From Planococcus maitriensis (GTDB lineage: Bacteria > Bacillota > Bacilli > Bacillales_A > Planococcaceae): a stretch of DNA of 64,000 bases. The notes beneath the pieces are model-generated. The model made no database searches, had not been told where the DNA came from, and worked only from the letters and a program-made list of their open reading frames with translations. Within the stretch, counting starts at the first letter, position 1. Every line of letters begins with the position of its first letter. Of the stretch, positions 20,647-30,040 are shown in pieces. The position numbers were made by a program, and so were the translations under genes. Location of the stretch: the NCBI RefSeq assembly GCF_003289925.1, contig NZ_QLZQ01000009.1, forward strand, positions 1-64,000, given 5' to 3'.

Positions 20647-22011
20647 ATGACTGACAAACCAATCATTGAAATGGGGCAGAAATTCCCTTTAACCATTAAA
20701 AAACTCGGCATCAACGGAGAAGGCGTCGGCTTTTTCAAGCGTAATGTCGTCTTCGTCCCTGGGGCATTGCCAGGCGAGGAAGTCACTGCGCAAGTGACCA
20801 TCGTGAAACATAATTTCGCACAAGCCCGGATACTGAAGATCCGTAAAGCGTCCCCCCACCGCCAGACGCCGCCGTGCCCGATTTTCGAAACATGTGGCGG
20901 CTGCCAATTGCAGCATTTATCCTATAGCCAGCAGCTCGTCGAAAAACGCGACCTGGTGCTGCAATCGCTCGACCGTTATTTGCGCGGGACGGACATCCAA
21001 GTACGCGAGACGATCGGCATGGACGACCCTTGGCATTACCGCAATAAGAGCCAGTTCCAAACACGCAAGAAAGATGGCAAAGTAATGGCCGGCTTGTTTG
21101 CGGAAGGCTCCCAGCAGCTGCTCGATATCGAACAATGCCTCGTGCAGCATCCGGACACGGTGAAAATCACCAATGCCGCGAAGCGCATCATCGAAGAATT
21201 GAACTTATCCATTTACGACGGCAAATCGATGAAAGGGCTCATCCGGACCATCGCCGTGCGCACAGCAGTTAAAACCGGTGAAATCCAGCTTGTGCTCATC
21301 ACGACGCGCAAGGACATCCCGAAAAAGAAAGTGCTCGTCGAACGATTGAGCGCAATCGACCCGAACCTGGTGTCCATCGTCCAAAACGTCAATGCTGAGA
21401 AAACTTCCCTGGTCTTCGGCGAAACAACGCATACTTTGTTCGGCAAGCCGACCATCCATGAAGAACTCGGCGAATTATCATTCGACTTATCGGCCCGTGC
21501 GTTTTTCCAATTGAATCCGGAACAGACCGTGAAACTCTACGATGAGATCAAACGGGCGGCGAAACTGACCGGCAAGGAATCCGTTGTCGATGCCTATTGC
21601 GGCGTCGGTACAATCGGCCTATGGCTGGCGGATTCCGCCCGTGAGATCCGCGGCATGGATACCATCCCGGAAAGCATTGCCGATGCCAAGGCCAACGCGA
21701 AAAAACAAGGCCACCAAGCGACTTATGTGACGGGCACTGCAGAAAAATGGCTGGATACCTGGCGCAAGGAAGGCTATGTGCCGGATGTATTGACAGTCGA
21801 CCCGCCGCGCACCGGACTTGCGGATTCCTTGTTGAAAACCATCTTGAAAGTAAAACCGAAACGCTTTGTCTACACATCGTGTAATCCGTCGACACTCGCG
21901 AAAGACTTGCAGCAATTAACGAAAGTTTACCGTGTCGAATACATCCAGCCGATCGATATGTTCCCGCAGACTTCGCAAGTGGAAGCGGTGTGCTTATTGA
22001 CCTTGAAATGA
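20647..22011 (+). CDS. 23S rRNA (uracil-5-)-methyltransferase, YfjO-type paralogue
   Basis: This is a TrmA/RlmD-family SAM-dependent m5U methyltransferase of 454 residues. The N-terminal TRAM domain (about 10-65) precedes an iron-sulphur motif [10 protein letters not shown]. The SAM-binding [12 protein letters not shown] and nucleophile SCNPSTLA are near the C-terminus. A second family member lies at 54643-56004; that copy, beside dgkB, fits yefA/rlmCD, so this one, near yfk-type genes, is the better match to B. subtilis yfjO. ATG at 20647 is preferred over an upstream TTG touching the ribosome site. Confidence 0.85.
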   Translation: MTDKPIIEMGQKFPLTIKKLGINGEGVGFFKRNVVFVPGALPGEEVTAQVTIVKHNFAQARILKIRKASPHRQTPPCPIFETCGGCQLQHLSYSQQLVEKRDLVLQSLDRYLRGTDIQVRETIGMDDPWHYRNKSQFQTRKKDGKVMAGLFAEGSQQLLDIEQCLVQHPDTVKITNAAKRIIEELNLSIYDGKSMKGLIRTIAVRTAVKTGEIQLVLITTRKDIPKKKVLVERLSAIDPNLVSIVQNVNAEKTSLVFGETTHTLFGKPTIHEELGELSFDLSARAFFQLNPEQTVKLYDEIKRAAKLTGKESVVDAYCGVGTIGLWLADSAREIRGMDTIPESIADAKANAKKQGHQATYVTGTAEKWLDTWRKEGYVPDVLTVDPPRTGLADSLLKTILKVKPKRFVYTSCNPSTLAKDLQQLTKVYRVEYIQPIDMFPQTSQVEAVCLLTLK

Positions 22012-22146
22012 AGAGGATTCCAGATCTTTGATACGCACTTTGCCTACGCCCGATCCAGCCATAGCATTTTGATTTTAGCCAGCCATTAGGTTTTGAAGGC
22101 ATCCACTGCCAGCCTCTGTGAAATCAGCTAACCAGGAGGAATCGCC

Positions 22147-22698
22147 ATGAAGCCGTTAATCATCTATTATTCCCATTCTGAAAACAACCAGAAGCTAGCG
22201 GAAGAGCTTCAAAGCCGGACCGGATGCGAATTGCGTGAAATCAAGGAGAAAAAGAAACGGAAAGATATATCGATCTTGATGGATTTCCTTATCAAACGCG
22301 ACTCCCGTTTGGCACCCCTGGATTTTGACTTGAGAGAATACAGCCCGGTGATTTTGCTGGCACCGATTTGGGCAGGGAAAATTGCGGCGCCGATGCGGAC
22401 ATTCATCAAGCAATCGAAAGATGATTTAACCGATTACTCGTTCATCACCATTTGCAGCGGTGCACCTGGCCAACGGGAAAAGATCGGCGCAGAATTGCTT
22501 GTGCTCACTTCCCGCGAACCATCGGCATTAGCCGAATTGTGGATCAATGACCTGCTTCCTGAAGAACAGCGCAATAAAATCAAGTACACGAATAAGTTCC
22601 GGCTCAAACGCGAACATTTCAGCCAATTCGATCAGGAAATCAGGTTCTTCATTGAAATGGCGCTGCACGCAGACAAAGAACCCACAACGCTGACATGA
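22147..22698 (+). CDS. Flavodoxin-like protein
   Basis: The 183-residue protein starts with the flavodoxin phosphate-binding pattern YYSHSENNQKLAE (about 7-19) and has LAPIWAGKIAAPMRTF, typical of the second flavin loop. An excellent CAGGAGG precedes the ATG. It stands alone between two terminators. A redox-carrier or FMN-dependent reductase role is likely but unproven. The 135 bases before it hold nothing I can identify. Confidence 0.75.
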   Translation: MKPLIIYYSHSENNQKLAEELQSRTGCELREIKEKKKRKDISILMDFLIKRDSRLAPLDFDLREYSPVILLAPIWAGKIAAPMRTFIKQSKDDLTDYSFITICSGAPGQREKIGAELLVLTSREPSALAELWINDLLPEEQRNKIKYTNKFRLKREHFSQFDQEIRFFIEMALHADKEPTTLT

Positions 22699-22700
22699 TA

Positions 22701-22746
22701 CAAGCCACAGGCCAACCCGTCGGATACGGTGCCTGTGGCTTTTTTT
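22701..22746 (+). terminator. Terminator of the flavodoxin-like gene
   Basis: An AAGCCACAGGC/GCCTGTGGCTT stem with an 18-base loop is followed by a T-run. Confidence 0.85.
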
Positions 22747-22753
22747 CATGGAA

Positions 22754-22792
22754 CTAAAAAGCTTAGGAGGCTGTCGCTTCCTAAGCTTTTAC
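22754..22792 (-). terminator. Terminator of the MFS gene
   Basis: An AAAAGCTTAGGA/TCCTAAGCTTTT stem ends in a T-run on the minus strand. Confidence 0.85.
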
Positions 22793-22807
22793 GGGAGATT
22801 CTCCATT

Positions 22808-23986
22808 TTAAGCGTTGGCCGTATCCTTGCGCGGGCCTTTAAAAGCGATGATGGTGAACAAGGCCAATAAGATCCCTGTGATCAGCAGCAAGAAACTCAA
22901 CTGCTCTGTGACTTCAAGGAATAAGCCCCCTGCTGCCGGGCCGATCAAACTGCCGACGCTGAATGCCACGCCGCATAATAAGTTCCCCGTGGGTAGCAAT
23001 TCTTTCGGCATCAAATCGGTCATATAGGAAATGCCAAGGGAAAAAGTCGAACCGACAAACATTCCGGCCACCACGAACAAGGCGAGCGTGAGCCAAGCAT
23101 TCGATTCAAAGAACGTTGCCACCAAAAATGACAGCCCCCCGCCGCTTAGCGCAAGCAGCAGCACCTTTTTCCGGCCGATGCGGTCACTGAGTTCACCGAG
23201 AGGCAATTGCGTGGCGATCGCCCCAATGGAAAAAGCAGCGAGTATGTAGGAGACCATACTGATGTCGAACGATTGGCGCAAGGCATAGACTGGATAGATG
23301 GCGCTGAGTGATGCTTCTAAAAAACCATAGCCCAGCGGAGGCAAAAAAGCGACCCAGCCAATGATAATGGCCGACTGAAAACGCTGCAAAGTTCCTCTAG
23401 CGCCCATCGAACTGGCAGAATGCTCCGGAAAATCATTTCGCAAGAAAAACACCAATGACCAGGCGATCAAGCAGAGAACCCCGGAAATGATGAACGGCAA
23501 TGCTTCAAATACTTGGACGAGCGGCACAAACAGCGGCCCTGCACCGAAGCCTACACTAAATGACATGCCATAGATCGCAATATTTCGCCCTAGCTTATGT
23601 TGTGGCGAAGTGCTTGTAATCCAAGTCTGTGTCGAGAAATGCAGTGCCTGATCCCCCACCCCGATCAAAATACGCAAGACAAACCAGAACAAAACACTTT
23701 TCCATAACGGAAAAGCCAGCAGCGCAAGAATCACCATTGCCCCGCCCGCCAGGATCAGCGGTTTGAACCCGAACTTTCTCAGCTGTGGCTCCATAAAGGG
23801 AGCCACAGCGATAATGCCTATGTATAAGCCTGTTGCACTCAGCCCGTTCAGCGTAGACGACACGCCATCCTGTTCGAAAATAACAGCGATGAGCGGCAAT
23901 AACATCCCTTGTGAAAACCCTGAAATCGACACGATGGCGACCAAAATCCAAAAGCGGGCGCGTTCGCTTGATAAGAAATATTTCAT
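22808..23986 (-). CDS. MFS transporter (YfkF-like)
   Basis: This is a 392-residue major facilitator with 12 predicted helices. The motif-A-like loop GELSDRIGRKKVLL lies between helices 6/7-type segments, a helix-8 repeat of the family signature. ATG at 23986 follows GGGGAGG. Its length and location near yfkH/yfkK resemble B. subtilis yfkF, a putative drug efflux protein. Substrate is unknown. It is divergent from an osmC-type gene. Confidence 0.8.
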   Translation of the reverse strand: MKYFLSSERARFWILVAIVSISGFSQGMLLPLIAVIFEQDGVSSTLNGLSATGLYIGIIAVAPFMEPQLRKFGFKPLILAGGAMVILALLAFPLWKSVLFWFVLRILIGVGDQALHFSTQTWITSTSPQHKLGRNIAIYGMSFSVGFGAGPLFVPLVQVFEALPFIISGVLCLIAWSLVFFLRNDFPEHSASSMGARGTLQRFQSAIIIGWVAFLPPLGYGFLEASLSAIYPVYALRQSFDISMVSYILAAFSIGAIATQLPLGELSDRIGRKKVLLLALSGGGLSFLVATFFESNAWLTLALFVVAGMFVGSTFSLGISYMTDLMPKELLPTGNLLCGVAFSVGSLIGPAAGGLFLEVTEQLSFLLLITGILLALFTIIAFKGPRKDTANA

Positions 23987-24065
23987 AATGCCTCCCCGAA
24001 CGAGCACGTTCTTTTCTATTTTTGGAAGTTTCCGCTACAATTTTAACATAAGGAGGAGATACACA

Positions 24066-24446
24066 TTGAAATTTTCCATGAATGAACACGGATTTACAGG
24101 GCATTTGCCTTTCGGCGAGCTCCACGTATCCACTGATGAAGAGTATGGGTTCCGCCCCTATCAATTGCTGGTATCGTCATTGGCGATCTGCAGTGCGGGC
24201 ATCATCCGGAAAGTATTGGAGAAAAAACGCATGCCGGCAGAAGACATTGAAGTCGAAGTGAAAGAAGTGGTCCGCATCGATGAAGAGGCAGGGCGCGTCG
24301 CAAAAGTTCATCTGCACTTCCGGATCAAAGGTGATATCGAAGAGGAGAAAATGCCCCGTGTCATGGAATTGACACGAAAAAATTGCTCGATGGTCCGTTC
24401 TGTCGAAAATTCGATCGAAGTGGTTGAAAGCTACGAATTGGTATAA
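24066..24446 (+). CDS. OsmC family protein
   Basis: OsmC/Ohr proteins reduce organic hydroperoxides with a cysteine pair. This 126-residue protein has the first cysteine in LAICSAG (about 40-46) and the second in RKNCSMV (about 107), the expected layout. Translation most likely begins at a TTG (24066), nine bases after AGGAGG; the next ATG, four codons in, is too far away. The long upstream frame lies inside the divergent MFS gene. It is more OsmC/YhfA-like than a strict Ohr. Confidence 0.85.
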   Translation: MKFSMNEHGFTGHLPFGELHVSTDEEYGFRPYQLLVSSLAICSAGIIRKVLEKKRMPAEDIEVEVKEVVRIDEEAGRVAKVHLHFRIKGDIEEEKMPRVMELTRKNCSMVRSVENSIEVVESYELV

Positions 24447-24451
24447 ACATA

Positions 24452-24500
24452 AAAGGCTCAGTCCGATTCTGCTTGGCAGATTGCGGGCTGAGCCTTTATG
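24452..24500. terminator. Terminator after the OsmC gene, usable from both sides
   Basis: A long hairpin with AAAGGCTCAG/CTGAGCCTTT at its base is T-rich at both ends. It would also end a minus-strand transcript coming from 24638-24666. Confidence 0.8.
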
Positions 24501-24637
24501 TTTTATGTTTACAGTTCGTTTCCATAATCGCATTGTCGGTGATGCCACCTAAATGCCCGAATCGCCTCCTCTTCCACATCGTGTTCTTTCTCGGTTTGGT
24601 GATCCGTTTTGGCCTCCCCTCGTCAAGGATTGATGTC

Positions 24638-24666
24638 ACTATACCATATTAATTGAATAATGTAAA
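24638..24666 (-). promoter_or_regulatory. Strong predicted minus-strand promoter with no annotated gene
   Basis: On the minus strand TTTACA (24661-24666), a 17-base spacer and TATAGT (24638-24643) give five of six matches in both boxes. A GAGGGGAGG ribosome-site-like sequence follows about 15-20 bases into the transcript. The short frames behind it have no well-placed start codon. The promoter overlaps a large palindrome. Confidence 0.5.
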
Positions 24667-24680
24667 TATTCAATTAATAT
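24646..24680. repeat. Perfect 14-base inverted repeat, operator-like
   Basis: ATATTAATTGAATA (24646-24659) and its exact complement (24667-24680) flank a seven-base centre. It overlaps the minus-strand promoter and lies upstream of the plus-strand promoter of the next gene, so it may be a shared operator. A T6 run after it means an AU-rich terminator hairpin is the alternative. The 266 bases between osmC and 24767 hold no other clear feature. Confidence 0.6.
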
Positions 24681-24712
24681 TTTTTCGTTTTATACCCCTT
24701 TCTGCTGTTCTA

Positions 24713-24741
24713 TTGATATTCCCGTATTTATCGGCTACTAT
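24713..24741 (+). promoter_or_regulatory. Promoter of the SE1561-like gene
   Basis: TTGATA (24713-24718) and TACTAT (24736-24741) are 17 bases apart, 26 bases before the start codon. Confidence 0.5.
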
Positions 24742-24766
24742 ATACAATGGAAATGAGGTGGAATCA

Positions 24767-24964
24767 ATGGGAAAATCCATTACAGATAAGGAACAACAAG
24801 TAACTTATATGAAACAGCGGCTCAGCATGTTCCTCGATGTGTTAGATGCCATCGAACCGGAAAGCACCGAACTCGAAGATATTGACCGGCTGATTGCCAT
24901 GGTCGACGATTTGGAGAATAAAATGCAGCAATTCAAGAACCGTCCGTCTACAGAAAACGAATAA
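24767..24964 (+). CDS. SE1561 family small protein
   Basis: The 65-residue, acidic, helix-rich protein has a central ELEDIDRLIAMVDDLE segment that I recognise as the SE1561-type family of Firmicutes small proteins. ATG at 24767 follows GAGGTG; the longer open frame begins in the AT-rich intergenic region without a ribosome site. Function is unknown. It has its own promoter and terminator. Confidence 0.7.
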   Translation: MGKSITDKEQQVTYMKQRLSMFLDVLDAIEPESTELEDIDRLIAMVDDLENKMQQFKNRPSTENE

Positions 24965-24973
24965 TACCCACGC

Positions 24974-25009
24974 CCTGAAGCCTCAATATGAAGCTTCAGG
25001 TTTTTTTTG
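24974..25009 (+). terminator. Terminator of the SE1561-like gene
   Basis: CCTGAAGC/GCTTCAGG with a short loop is followed by T8. Confidence 0.9.
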
Positions 25010-25131
25010 CTTTCTTTGCCCTGGAATATGTGAAGCAGCCTACAATAAGCAAAATCTCCCATCTATCCACAGCTCCCTATGGTAAACTGACAGTAGTTAT
25101 CGATATCCGATTATTTTATGGAGGAGTGCCT

Positions 25132-27006
25132 ATGTGGAGTAAAGTTCAGCCCCATGTCGAATTGATCGCTGCGGTGTTATCAGGAATCTTGATCATCATC
25201 GCCTATATCCTCGAATTACAGGATATCGCTCTTCCTTCTGTGGTTATCTATTTGCTGGCGTTTGTGATCGGCGGCTACGCCAAGGCCAAATACGGCATCA
25301 AGAAAACCATCGAAGACAAAGAATTGAATGTTGAATTCTTGATGATCTTGGCAGCTGTCGGCGCATCCATTATCGGCTATTGGACAGAAGGCGCCATCCT
25401 GATCTTCATCTTTGCATTAAGCGGCGCACTTGAAACCTATACGATGAATAAAAGCCGGAAAGAATTATCTGCCCTTATGGAGATGCAACCCGACGAAGCC
25501 TGGCTACTAAAAGAATCCGGCGAGACGGTTCGCGTCCCGGTCGGTGAACTGAACACAGGCGACCTGGTCGCCGTCCGCCCCGGCGAGCGTATCCCTGTCG
25601 ACGGTGAAGTCCATTCCGGACAAACTGCTGTCGATGAATCCGCCATTAGCGGCGAAGCGATTCCGGTGTCCAAATACCAACACGATAATTTGTTTGCCGG
25701 CACAGTCAATTTGTCCGGTTCGATCACGATGGTCATGACCAAGCCGAGTTCTGAAACGATGTTCCAAAAAATCATCGAGCTCGTGCAATCCGCTGAAAGC
25801 GAGAAATCTCCGTCCCAGCAATTTATTGAACGCTTTGAAGGCCGTTACGTCAAAGTGGTCTTGGTCGTTTTCGCACTCATGCTGTTCCTCCCGCATTTTT
25901 TGGTGGGCTGGAGCTGGAATGAAACATTTTACCGGGCCATGGTGCTGCTTGTGGTGGCTTCCCCATGCGCACTGGTCGCTTCCATCATGCCCGCCACGCT
26001 TGCTGCCATTTCAAATGGGGCCAAGAGCGGTGTCATCTTTAAGGGGGGCGCGCACCTAGAGAATTTGAGTGTCGTCAAAGCCATCGCATTCGATAAAACC
26101 GGCACATTGACACGCGGCAAACCCGAAGTGACCGATTTTATCATCCGAGGAGATGCTGACCGCGAGCAAGTGATGGCATTGGTCGCAGGAGTCGAATCCC
26201 AATCCAACCATCCGCTCGCCAAAGCGATTACTGATTTCGTCATCCAGCAAGGATTCGATCCGCTGCGCAATCTGCAAGTCGTGGATGTGCCGGGAAACGG
26301 GCTGAAGACGCATTTCAATGGCGGTGAAATCCTGGTCGGCAAACCCGGCTTTGTCGGTGAGCAAGAAGCCTATGCTTTTGAAGGCGGAATCCTTGAACAC
26401 TTGGCAAACCAAGGAAAAACCGTGACTTTCGTAAGGGATGGCCACGGGATACTTGCCGCCATGGCGCTAAAAGACACTGTCCGCGACATCACCAAATCCA
26501 CCATCGCTGAACTACAGGACCGGGGGATATATTGCCTCATGCTGACCGGGGATAACCGCAAAACCGCAAAAGCCATTGCGGAGGAAACCGGTGTCGACGA
26601 ATACATCGCCGAATGCCTGCCTGGCGATAAAGTGCAGCATTTGAAAAAATTATTGGCTAAATACAAATATGTGGCGATGACAGGAGACGGCATTAACGAC
26701 GCACCGGCTCTTGCAACAGCAACGACCGGCATCGCCATGGGTGAAGGAACCGATATCGCCCTAGAAACCGCGGACGTTATTTTAATGAAAAATGACCTGT
26801 CCCGCATCTCTTACTCAATCCGGCTGGCGAAGAAAATGCAACGCATCGTCAAACAGAATATCTTTTTCTCTGTCGCCGTCATCCTGGTGCTTATCTTGTC
26901 GAATTTTTTCCAGGCGATATCTTTGCCTCTTGGAGTGGTCGGCCATGAAGGCAGCACCATATTGGTTATCTTAAATGGCTTGCGCATGCTTAACCGAAAT
27001 GTCTGA
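25132..27006 (+). CDS. Heavy-metal P1B-type ATPase without metal-binding domain (ZosA-like)
   Basis: This ATP-driven metal transporter has 624 residues. The membrane metal site SPC is at 277-279, the phosphorylation motif DKTGT at 321-325, the SNHP motif at 359-361, then MLTGDN and GDGIND. There is no N-terminal HMA/CxxC domain: the protein begins directly with membrane helices, as in ZosA of B. subtilis. ATG at 25132 follows GGAGGAG. ZosA is PerR-controlled in B. subtilis, but I see no PerR box in the 120 bases upstream here. Zinc, cadmium, cobalt or manganese are all possible substrates. Confidence 0.85.
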   Translation: MWSKVQPHVELIAAVLSGILIIIAYILELQDIALPSVVIYLLAFVIGGYAKAKYGIKKTIEDKELNVEFLMILAAVGASIIGYWTEGAILIFIFALSGALETYTMNKSRKELSALMEMQPDEAWLLKESGETVRVPVGELNTGDLVAVRPGERIPVDGEVHSGQTAVDESAISGEAIPVSKYQHDNLFAGTVNLSGSITMVMTKPSSETMFQKIIELVQSAESEKSPSQQFIERFEGRYVKVVLVVFALMLFLPHFLVGWSWNETFYRAMVLLVVASPCALVASIMPATLAAISNGAKSGVIFKGGAHLENLSVVKAIAFDKTGTLTRGKPEVTDFIIRGDADREQVMALVAGVESQSNHPLAKAITDFVIQQGFDPLRNLQVVDVPGNGLKTHFNGGEILVGKPGFVGEQEAYAFEGGILEHLANQGKTVTFVRDGHGILAAMALKDTVRDITKSTIAELQDRGIYCLMLTGDNRKTAKAIAEETGVDEYIAECLPGDKVQHLKKLLAKYKYVAMTGDGINDAPALATATTGIAMGEGTDIALETADVILMKNDLSRISYSIRLAKKMQRIVKQNIFFSVAVILVLILSNFFQAISLPLGVVGHEGSTILVILNGLRMLNRNV

Positions 27007-27017
27007 AATTCCGAAAA

Positions 27018-27070
27018 AAAAGAAGACGGCTCCCTTCCCTCATTTACCGGGAAGAGCCGTCTTCTTTTTA
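27018..27070. terminator. Bidirectional terminator between the P-type ATPase and yfkH
   Basis: An AAGAAGACGGCTC/GAGCCGTCTTCTT stem lies between A- and T-runs. One arm overlaps the last codons of yfkH. Confidence 0.88.
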
Positions 27071-27954
27071 TGAAGCCGCTTTTTGGAATGCCTTCTCCCT
27101 TGCATGACGGCGTTTATTTGCCCGCCGATAATCAATAACATGGCCGATAGGTAAAGCCATAGCAATAACAGGATGATTCCTCCGATGCTGCCGTAAGTAG
27201 CCGAGAAATTACCGAAATTATTGATATAGATGGAGAATAAAAATGACAGCAAAAGCCAGCCGAGAGAAGCGAAAGCCGCTCCCGGCAGGACGGTCTTGAA
27301 GCTGATCCGGACATTCGGCGCAAGCCAATAGATCACGGCGCAGACGATGAACGTAATCAAGGCTGGGATGGTGAAACGGATCATCCCCCATAGTTCCAGG
27401 AACCCTTCCTCAAGTCCAAGAAATGCAAAGAAGAACAAGCCGATCTGGCGGCCGAATATCGGCAGCGCCAATGCTACGACCAGCATGATGATCAACAGGA
27501 TGGTCATCAAGATCGACATGCCTCTCGCTATCAACAAAGGCCTGCTTTCCCTGACGCCGTATGTGGCATTCAAGGATTTGATCAAAGCATCCATCCCGAG
27601 GCTTGCCGACCAGATCGTCGCCAGCACACCGAAAGACAACAAGCCGCCGTTTTGGTTCGTCAAGATTTCATTCAAGGTCTGCTCAATCAGCACATACACT
27701 TCTGTTGGAATGACCTCTTCCATGAACAGGTAGACTTCTTCCCTCGGCAGACTTAAGTACGGAAGCAAAGTGACGAGAAAGATCAGCAGCGGAAAAATCG
27801 ATAATAGGAAAAAAAACGCCAACTGCGCTCCGAGTCCCTGCACATCGACGTCTTTAATCCTTGTCCCTAATTCTTTTATAAATCCACGGCCAGTCAATAC
27901 GTCATATTTCGGTTTCCGCACCTGGGACTGGCCGTCTTTTCCTGGCGTTGCCAT
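27040..27954 (-). CDS. yfkH: YihY/virulence factor BrkB family membrane protein (YfkH)
   Basis: The 304-residue protein has six predicted transmembrane helices and the family pattern GLGAQLAFFFLLSIFPLL near residues 40-57, with a very basic C-terminal tail (RRHSKKRLHKKK). The ribosome site is weak, and the start lies only 13 bases after the stop of the preceding ytxH-type gene, suggesting translational coupling. The family was once called ribonuclease BN by error; function is unknown. Confidence 0.85.
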   Translation of the reverse strand: MATPGKDGQSQVRKPKYDVLTGRGFIKELGTRIKDVDVQGLGAQLAFFFLLSIFPLLIFLVTLLPYLSLPREEVYLFMEEVIPTEVYVLIEQTLNEILTNQNGGLLSFGVLATIWSASLGMDALIKSLNATYGVRESRPLLIARGMSILMTILLIIMLVVALALPIFGRQIGLFFFAFLGLEEGFLELWGMIRFTIPALITFIVCAVIYWLAPNVRISFKTVLPGAAFASLGWLLLSFLFSIYINNFGNFSATYGSIGGIILLLLWLYLSAMLLIIGGQINAVMQGRRHSKKRLHKKKTALPGK

Positions 27955-27967
27955 AAATCTTGCCCGC

Positions 27968-28432
27968 TCAGTTGCGGTTCTGGTTCTGCGAGTCAGTGCT
28001 GCTTGAAGAAGAGCCGTTTTTAGAAGAAGAATCGTCCGTCAGTGACGAACTCGGTGATGGATTGTCTTCTTTAACCGCTGAAACGACGTCCTCTTTTGAT
28101 TCGACAACTGCTTCTTTCGTTTCCATGACTGCGCTTTGCGCTTCCTGTGCCACTTCTTTCACTTCCGGCACCAGCTTTTTCACTTGCTCGACTTTGCTGC
28201 CGACATAAGAAGCATCTTCTGAAATGCGGGCATAAAGATTTTGTGCGCGTTCTGCCTGCTCTTTGAACGCTGATTTCAATTCGTCTTTATTGCTTGCATA
28301 ATATTTTGCGTTTTCACTCGCTTTTTTCGATTTGTTCATCACGTCTTCGCGCGTATTGCGGTCCAAAAGCGAAACTAGTGCGCCTACCGCTGCGCCTACT
28401 ACTATTCCTGTCATTAATTTGTTTTGGCTCAT
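27968..28432 (-). CDS. YtxH domain protein
   Basis: The 154-residue protein opens with a hydrophobic glycine-rich helix (LMTGIVVGAAVGALVSLL, about 6-23) that may anchor it in the membrane. A long charged alpha-helical region with repeated A/K/E (about 24-125) and a serine/asparagine-rich tail follow. This is the YtxH/general-stress layout. AGGAGG precedes the ATG. It probably shares a transcript with yfkH. Induction by stress is a family expectation, not seen here. Confidence 0.75.
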   Translation of the reverse strand: MSQNKLMTGIVVGAAVGALVSLLDRNTREDVMNKSKKASENAKYYASNKDELKSAFKEQAERAQNLYARISEDASYVGSKVEQVKKLVPEVKEVAQEAQSAVMETKEAVVESKEDVVSAVKEDNPSPSSSLTDDSSSKNGSSSSSTDSQNQNRN

Positions 28433-28620
28433 TCCAAATTCCTCCTAGTATAAAATATAGTTTCCATCATACTTCGAATTTTTCCCTCTTCCTCCCTAAT
28501 CTAAACACTTCGCAAATTATTTTTTAAAAATAACTTGACTATAATATGAAACTTTCGGAATATTAACTCTACAGGAGGAATTTTTCCTAAAGAAAAGAGT
28601 ATCTAAAAGGGGGAGAAAAG

Positions 28621-29982
28621 ATGGAGGCATTAACGGAATTTCTAGGCACGATCAGCGGTTATATTTGGGGACCGCCGCTTTTGATTCTCCTGGTGGGGAC
28701 AGGGATTTTCCTGACAGTGCGTTTGGGGCTTTTGCAATTACGCCTCTTGCCGTATGCACTGAAGCTGACGTTCAGTAAAAATCCGGACAAAGATTCACAA
28801 GGCGATATTTCCCATTTCCAGGCATTGTCGACGGCAATGGCCGCGACAGTCGGTACAGGGAATATCGTCGGGGTCGCGACCGCGGTCATCCTCGGTGGCC
28901 CGGGAGCGGTTTTCTGGATGTGGTTTTCTGCGTTCTTCGGGATGGCGACGAAATACGGGGAAGCCGTACTCGCTGTCAAATACCGCATCGTCGACCCAAA
29001 AGGCCAAATGGCCGGCGGGCCGATGTATTATCTTGAACATGGATTGAAGCAAAAATGGCTGGCTGTCCTATTCGCCATCTTCGGCGCCATCGCAGCGTTC
29101 GGCATCGGGAACGGGACACAGTCCAACTCCGTTGCATCCGTCGTGCGCGATACCTTCTCTGTGCCGACTTGGATCACGGGCATCGTCCTGACTGTCTTCG
29201 CTGCTGTCGTCATCATCGGCGGAATCAAGACAATCGGTAAAGTTACAGCATTCTTCGTACCATTCATGGCCTTATTCTATATCATTGCCGGAATCATCAT
29301 CATGATTCTCAATATGGACCTTATTCCCGCAGCGCTCGGCACGATTTTCAGCGCCGCCTTTACGGGTGAAGCTGCAGTCGGCGGTGCCATCGGTGCGGCA
29401 ATCCGCTACGGCGTTGCACGAGGCGTCTTCTCCAACGAAGCAGGTCTCGGATCTGCACCGATCGCAGCGGCAGCGGCAAAAACCGATATGCCTGGGCGCC
29501 AGGCTTTGGTTTCGATGACACAAGTATTGTTCGATACATTGATCATCTGTTCGATCACCGGTATCACGATCGTTATGTCGGGATTGTATCTGGACGAGAG
29601 CCTTGAAGGCGCTGCGCTGACTACAGCGGCATTCGAGCAGTTCCTTGGCGGGGTCGGCCCGTATATCGTTGCGATCGGCTTGGTTTTCTTCGCTTCTTCC
29701 ACCATCATCGGCTGGTCGTATTACGGGGAGAAATGCTTCCAGTACCTGTTTAAAAACCCAAGCTTGTTAATCGTTTACCGTGTTGCTTTCGTTGCCATGG
29801 TCTTCGTTGGGGCAACAGTTTCTCTAGATGTCGTTTGGACATTCTCGGATGTCATGAACGGATTAATGGCTTTCCCGAACTTGATAGGCCTTCTCGGACT
29901 TTCCGGCGTCATTGTATACGAGACGAAGAAAATTACCGCAAAGATCAAGGAAGAGAAAGAACAGGCGCGTTCTGGCAATTGA
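28621..29982 (+). CDS. alsT: Alanine/glycine:cation symporter (AlsT family)
   Basis: This sodium-coupled amino-acid uptake protein has 453 residues and about ten membrane helices. The family signature is clear around residues 73-118: AATVGTGNIVGVATA, GPGAVFWMW and MATKYGEA. A second conserved stretch is GVARGVFSNEAGLGSAP. AAAGGGGGAG precedes the ATG. Alanine, glycine or glutamine could be the substrate. An extra AGGAGGAA at about 28573-28580 is not followed by a usable ORF. An AT-rich TATAAT-bearing stretch (28534-28566) upstream probably holds the promoter. Confidence 0.88.
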   Translation: MEALTEFLGTISGYIWGPPLLILLVGTGIFLTVRLGLLQLRLLPYALKLTFSKNPDKDSQGDISHFQALSTAMAATVGTGNIVGVATAVILGGPGAVFWMWFSAFFGMATKYGEAVLAVKYRIVDPKGQMAGGPMYYLEHGLKQKWLAVLFAIFGAIAAFGIGNGTQSNSVASVVRDTFSVPTWITGIVLTVFAAVVIIGGIKTIGKVTAFFVPFMALFYIIAGIIIMILNMDLIPAALGTIFSAAFTGEAAVGGAIGAAIRYGVARGVFSNEAGLGSAPIAAAAAKTDMPGRQALVSMTQVLFDTLIICSITGITIVMSGLYLDESLEGAALTTAAFEQFLGGVGPYIVAIGLVFFASSTIIGWSYYGEKCFQYLFKNPSLLIVYRVAFVAMVFVGATVSLDVVWTFSDVMNGLMAFPNLIGLLGLSGVIVYETKKITAKIKEEKEQARSGN

Positions 29983-30040
29983 CATTCCATTTGAATAATG
30001 AAATGATAAAGCATACCCACCCGAAAGGCAGGAATGGATC

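Noticed and set aside
24500-24640. A 33-codon open frame on the minus strand (KTDHQTEKEHDVEEEAIR...) behind GAGGGGAGG
   Set aside because: It has no ATG, GTG or TTG at a usable distance, so it is not listed as a gene; kept only as part of the cryptic-transcript finding.
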